NCBI GenBank assembly: GCA_023431725.1 | Contig: JAEYVN010000297.1 | Coordinates: 1-5,944, forward strand | Source of the DNA: Pseudomonadota bacterium | Lineage (GTDB): Bacteria; Pseudomonadota; Alphaproteobacteria; Rhizobiales; Xanthobacteraceae | DNA length: 5,944 bases | Reading direction: 5' to 3' | Part shown: positions 5,718 through 5,944 of the stretch, in pieces | How the letters are laid out: every line of letters starts with the position of its first letter | Position numbering within the stretch: position 1 is the stretch's first letter | Notes under the pieces: model-generated | Told to the model about the DNA's origin: nothing | Seen by the model: the letters and a program-made list of their open reading frames with translations, nothing else | The model's database searches: none | Made by a program: the position numbers and the translations under genes

Positions 5718-5749
5718 AAGGGCCCGGACCGCTGGTCCGGGCCCTTTTT
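5718..5749 (+). terminator. Strong intrinsic terminator after the second phasin
   Basis: A 13-bp perfect stem, AAGGGCCCGGACC (5718-5730) with GGTCCGGGCCCTT (5734-5746), closes a 3-base GCT loop and runs into TTTTT (5745-5749) and further T-rich sequence. It lies 22 bases after the phasin stop. The minus strand lacks a T-tract, so it works in the plus direction. Confidence 0.95.
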
Positions 5750-5777
5750 CTTTGTGGGTGGAATCGTCGATGCTTGC

Positions 5778-5806
5778 TTGCCAAAGCGGTCTCGACGCCC
5801 TAGTTT
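5778..5806 (+). promoter_or_regulatory. Probable promoter of the tRNA-His gene
   Basis: TTGCCA (5778-5783) matches the -35 consensus at 5 of 6 bases, followed by exactly 17 bases and TAGTTT (5801-5806) as a weak -10. Transcription would start near 5813 and give a leader of about 55 bases before the tRNA. It lies after the phasin terminator, so the tRNA needs its own promoter. Confidence 0.45.
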
Positions 5807-5867
5807 CCGCCCGTCTTCCTAGGCCCGATCGGCGGCCGAAGACGTCCCGGCGACATCGGCCGGTTAT

Positions 5868-5944
5868 GCAGCTGTAGCTCAGTTGGTTAGAGCGCCTGAC
5901 TGTGGATCAGGAGGTCGGAGGTTCAAGTCCCCCCAGCTGTACCA
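5868..5944 (+). tRNA. tRNA-His (anticodon GTG), CCA encoded
   Basis: The 77 bases fold as a full cloverleaf: acceptor GCAGCTG (5868-5874) with CAGCTGT (5934-5940), D arm GCTC/GAGC, anticodon arm CCTGA/TCAGG around CTGTGGA with anticodon GTG at 5902-5904, a 5-base variable loop, and T arm GGAGG/CCCCC around TTCAAGT, then A73 and encoded CCA. The first acceptor pair is G1:U72 and the base before G1 is T5867, so the usual extra G-1 is not encoded. This is the alphaproteobacterial histidine identity type known from Caulobacter. The T stem has one mismatch, A5919 against C5931. Confidence 0.97.

Noticed and set aside
5365..5877. Plus-strand frame of 170 codons running through the terminator toward the tRNA
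   Set aside because: It overlaps the second phasin in another frame, reads through a strong terminator, and has an Arg-rich non-protein-like sequence.
5868..5944. tRNA 3' end as an integration site for a mobile element
   Set aside because: The window ends at the CCA, and no direct repeat, integrase or island gene is visible, so nothing supports an attachment site.

Overview
The window looks like a core chromosomal segment of an alphaproteobacterium. The best guess is the Bradyrhizobium / Rhodopseudomonas / Nitrobacter group. The reasons are GC-rich coding sequence, a DivJ/PleC/PdhS-type histidine kinase, two tandem alphaproteobacterial phasins, an Irr-type iron-control palindrome, and a tRNA-His with the U72/A73 signature lacking an encoded G-1. 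No transposase, integrase, CRISPR array or phage gene is visible, and I see no undescribed system here. The interest lies mainly in the regulatory DNA.

Layout. Bases 1-439 (minus strand) hold the N-terminal part of a periplasmic Fe(3+) ABC-transporter binding protein that runs off the left edge. Its upstream region (440-641) carries an Irr/ICE-like palindrome, a second dyad beside it, and a nested inverted repeat just beyond the 3' end of the next gene. Bases 642-1388 (minus) encode a secreted DUF1194 protein with a von Willebrand A-type metal site. Bases 1478-4477 (minus) encode a soluble multi-PAS histidine kinase of about 1000 residues, close enough to the DUF1194 gene to share a transcript. 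The divergent intergenic region 4478-4692 contains a perfect TTAA-N7-TTAA CtrA-type box with a GANTC (CcrM) site inside its spacer, immediately upstream of the kinase. On the plus strand follow two phasin genes (4693-5070 and 5213-5695). The second has a PhaR-like operator and ends in a strong intrinsic terminator (5718-5749). The window closes with a promoter and a complete tRNA-His(GTG) at 5868-5944.

How the parts may work together (inference). The kinase probably acts in the DivK/CckA/CtrA cell-cycle phosphorelay, and the CtrA box in front of it suggests feedback from the same circuit. The phasins coat polyhydroxyalkanoate granules, and the second is probably derepressed when PhaR is titrated by polymer. 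The iron-binding protein belongs to a separate iron-responsive unit that continues outside the window.
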